Of a DNA stretch of 64,000 bases, positions 62,936-64,000 are shown one piece after another; position 1 is the first letter of the stretch, and each line of letters starts with the position of its first letter. The notes under the pieces are model-generated. The model saw nothing but the letters and a program-made list of their open reading frames with translations, did no database searches and was not told the origin of the DNA. The translations under genes were made by a program, and so were the position numbers. This stretch comes from Hymenobacter nivis (lineage in GTDB: Bacteria; Bacteroidota; Bacteroidia; Cytophagales; Hymenobacteraceae), in NCBI RefSeq assembly GCF_006439025.1, contig NZ_RCYZ01000003.1, forward strand, positions 498,127 to 562,126, read 5' to 3'.

Positions 62936-64000
62936 ATGAAAATCGCCATCATCGGCGGGGGCCTCGCCGGCCTCACCTGCGCCTGGTACTTGCAACGGGC
63001 CGGCGTCGCCTACGACTTGTTTGAGGCCGACGCGCGGCCCGGCGGCAACCTGCTCAGCATCAACCAGCCCGGGGGCTACTTGCTCGAAGCGGGCCCCAAC
63101 TCGCTCCAGCTCAGCGTCGAGCTGGCCGAACTGTTTGAGGAGCTGGGCCTCACCGACCAGGTGCAGGACACGGCCGCTGTGGGCCAGCGCCGCTACGTGC
63201 TGCGCGGCGGGCAGTACCGCGAGCTGCCCGGCTCGCCGCCGGCGCTGCTGGCCAGCAGTTTCTTCAGCCTGAAGGGTAAATGGCGGCTGCTGCGCGAATT
63301 CTTGAAGCCCGCCGGGGCCCCCAACCCCGACGAAACCGTGGCCGCGTTCTTCACCCGGCGCTTCGGCCCGGAAATCGTGGACTACGCCGTGAACCCGTTC
63401 GTGGCCGGCATCTACGCCGGCGACCCGACCCAGCTGCTGCTGCGCCACACGTTTCCGCAGCTGGCGGCGCTGGAGCAGGCGCACGGCTCGGTGCTGCGCG
63501 GGCTGGCCAAGGCCGGCAAGGGCGTGGGCCGGCGGCGCGTCGTCACGCTGCAAGGCGGCGTGCAGCAGCTCACCGATGCGCTGGCCGCCCAGCTCACCCA
63601 CTACCACCCCGGGGCCCCCGCCACGGCCCTAGCCCGGGCCGCCGATGGCAGCTACTCGTTTCAGGCGGGCGGGGCCGCGCGGGGGCCCTACACGCACCTG
63701 GTGCTGGCGCTGCCCGCCTACGCGGCCGCGCCGCTGCTGGCGGGCCTATTTCCGGCGGCCGGAGCAGCGCTGGCGGCGGTGCGCTACCCGCCCATGAGCG
63801 TGGTGTATTCGGCCTACCCGCGGGCCGCGGTGGCGCACCCGCTGGAAGGCTTCGGGGCCCTGCACCCCAAGGCCGAGGCCGCCTACGCCGCCGGCTCGCT
63901 CTGGACCAGCAGCCTCTACCCGGGCCGGGTGCCGGCGGGGCAGGTGCTGTTCACCACCTTCGTGGGGGGCACGCAGTACGCGGCGGCGGCGGCCCAGCCC
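62936..64000 (+). CDS. hemG: Protoporphyrinogen oxidase, 5' part (cut by window edge)
   Basis: The frame is open from the ATG at 62936 to the right edge, giving 355 residues. It starts with the FAD-binding MKIAIIGGGLAGLTCAWYLQ, followed by YDLFEADARPGGNLLSINQP with the GG dinucleotide-binding element. The middle parts AFFTRRFGPEIVDYAVNPFV and GIYAGDPTQLLLRHTFPQL are typical of the oxygen-dependent protoporphyrinogen or coproporphyrinogen oxidase family of heme synthesis. The C-terminal FAD-binding end lies outside the window. It is divergent from gmhB. Confidence 0.88.
   Translation, partial: MKIAIIGGGLAGLTCAWYLQRAGVAYDLFEADARPGGNLLSINQPGGYLLEAGPNSLQLSVELAELFEELGLTDQVQDTAAVGQRRYVLRGGQYRELPGSPPALLASSFFSLKGKWRLLREFLKPAGAPNPDETVAAFFTRRFGPEIVDYAVNPFVAGIYAGDPTQLLLRHTFPQLAALEQAHGSVLRGLAKAGKGVGRRRVVTLQGGVQQLTDALAAQLTHYHPGAPATALARAADGSYSFQAGGAARGPYTHLVLALPAYAAAPLLAGLFPAAGAALAAVRYPPMSVVYSAYPRAAVAHPLEGFGALHPKAEAAYAAGSLWTSSLYPGRVPAGQVLFTTFVGGTQYAAAAAQP

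Overview
The window is high-GC chromosomal DNA from a member of the Bacteroidota, most likely Hymenobacter or a close relative (Hymenobacteraceae, Cytophagales). Evidence: a secreted repeat protein with a type IX secretion sorting tail at 15701-17542; a LytS-type kinase with a LytTR regulator; promoter boxes of the Bacteroidota form TAnnTTTG; a GT3-type glycogen synthase; menaquinone biosynthesis (menA); several small protein families of the kind found in this group; and very frequent GGGGCCC/GGGCCCC words. The genus is an inference; no rRNA or tRNA gene was recognised.

Layout. 1-5000: minus-strand genes for a GAF-type sensor (cut by the window edge), an oligopeptide-type ABC permease, a cytochrome c, and a coupled pair of a flippase-like protein and a GT2 glycosyltransferase. 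5000-15600: housekeeping and accessory genes (ruvC, PhzF-like, PAP2, DUF1624 acyltransferase, a Rof-like Rho inhibitor, an SPL-like radical SAM protein, a 2H phosphoesterase, a GT39-type transferase, DUF3850, DUF2721). 15700-25400: a T9SS propeller protein, a YfcC transporter, an M1 peptidase, a GH13 enzyme, a YitT protein and a nitroreductase. 25500-36800: a DUF5694 protein, an HExxH membrane protein with a LytS/LytTR pair, glycogen synthase, DUF4198, a STAS protein, RNase Z, a queuosine-precursor transporter and trpS. 36900-46700: a conserved unknown protein, a compact ABC pair, a methyltransferase, a DEAD-box helicase, kptA, menA, glutathione peroxidase, a LOG-family protein and argS. 47240-50040: a strongly AT-rich islet of three genes. 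50190-54400: a secreted alpha/beta hydrolase, an arginase-family enzyme divergent from arginine decarboxylase, and a tiny lipoprotein. 54650-62010: a type I restriction-modification operon (hsdM-hsdS-hsdR) with a divergent PD-(D/E)XK nuclease. 62380-64000: gmhB-like phosphatase and a divergent hemG, which runs off the right edge.

The two accessory regions stand out. The AT-rich islet encodes a minimal class II CCA/poly(A)-polymerase-like nucleotidyltransferase, an APH-fold kinase-like protein and a multi-pass membrane protein, tightly spaced on one strand. This is the best candidate for an undescribed system: a nucleotidyltransferase paired with a kinase has precedent in toxin-antitoxin biology (MenT1/TglT with TakA), and the membrane protein could be an effector. 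That function is inference. The restriction locus with its companion nuclease is a more conventional defence island.

The gaps between genes carry many long inverted repeats of several families (20.8, 21.0, 26.5, 28.4, 33.3, 36.8, 43.5, 44.9 and 62.1 kb). One of them forms the ends of two convergent genes, including the last codons of trpS. Several genes (gmhB, hemG, argS, yfcC-like) have a TAnnTTTG-like box only 4-5 nt before the start codon, which suggests leaderless transcripts.
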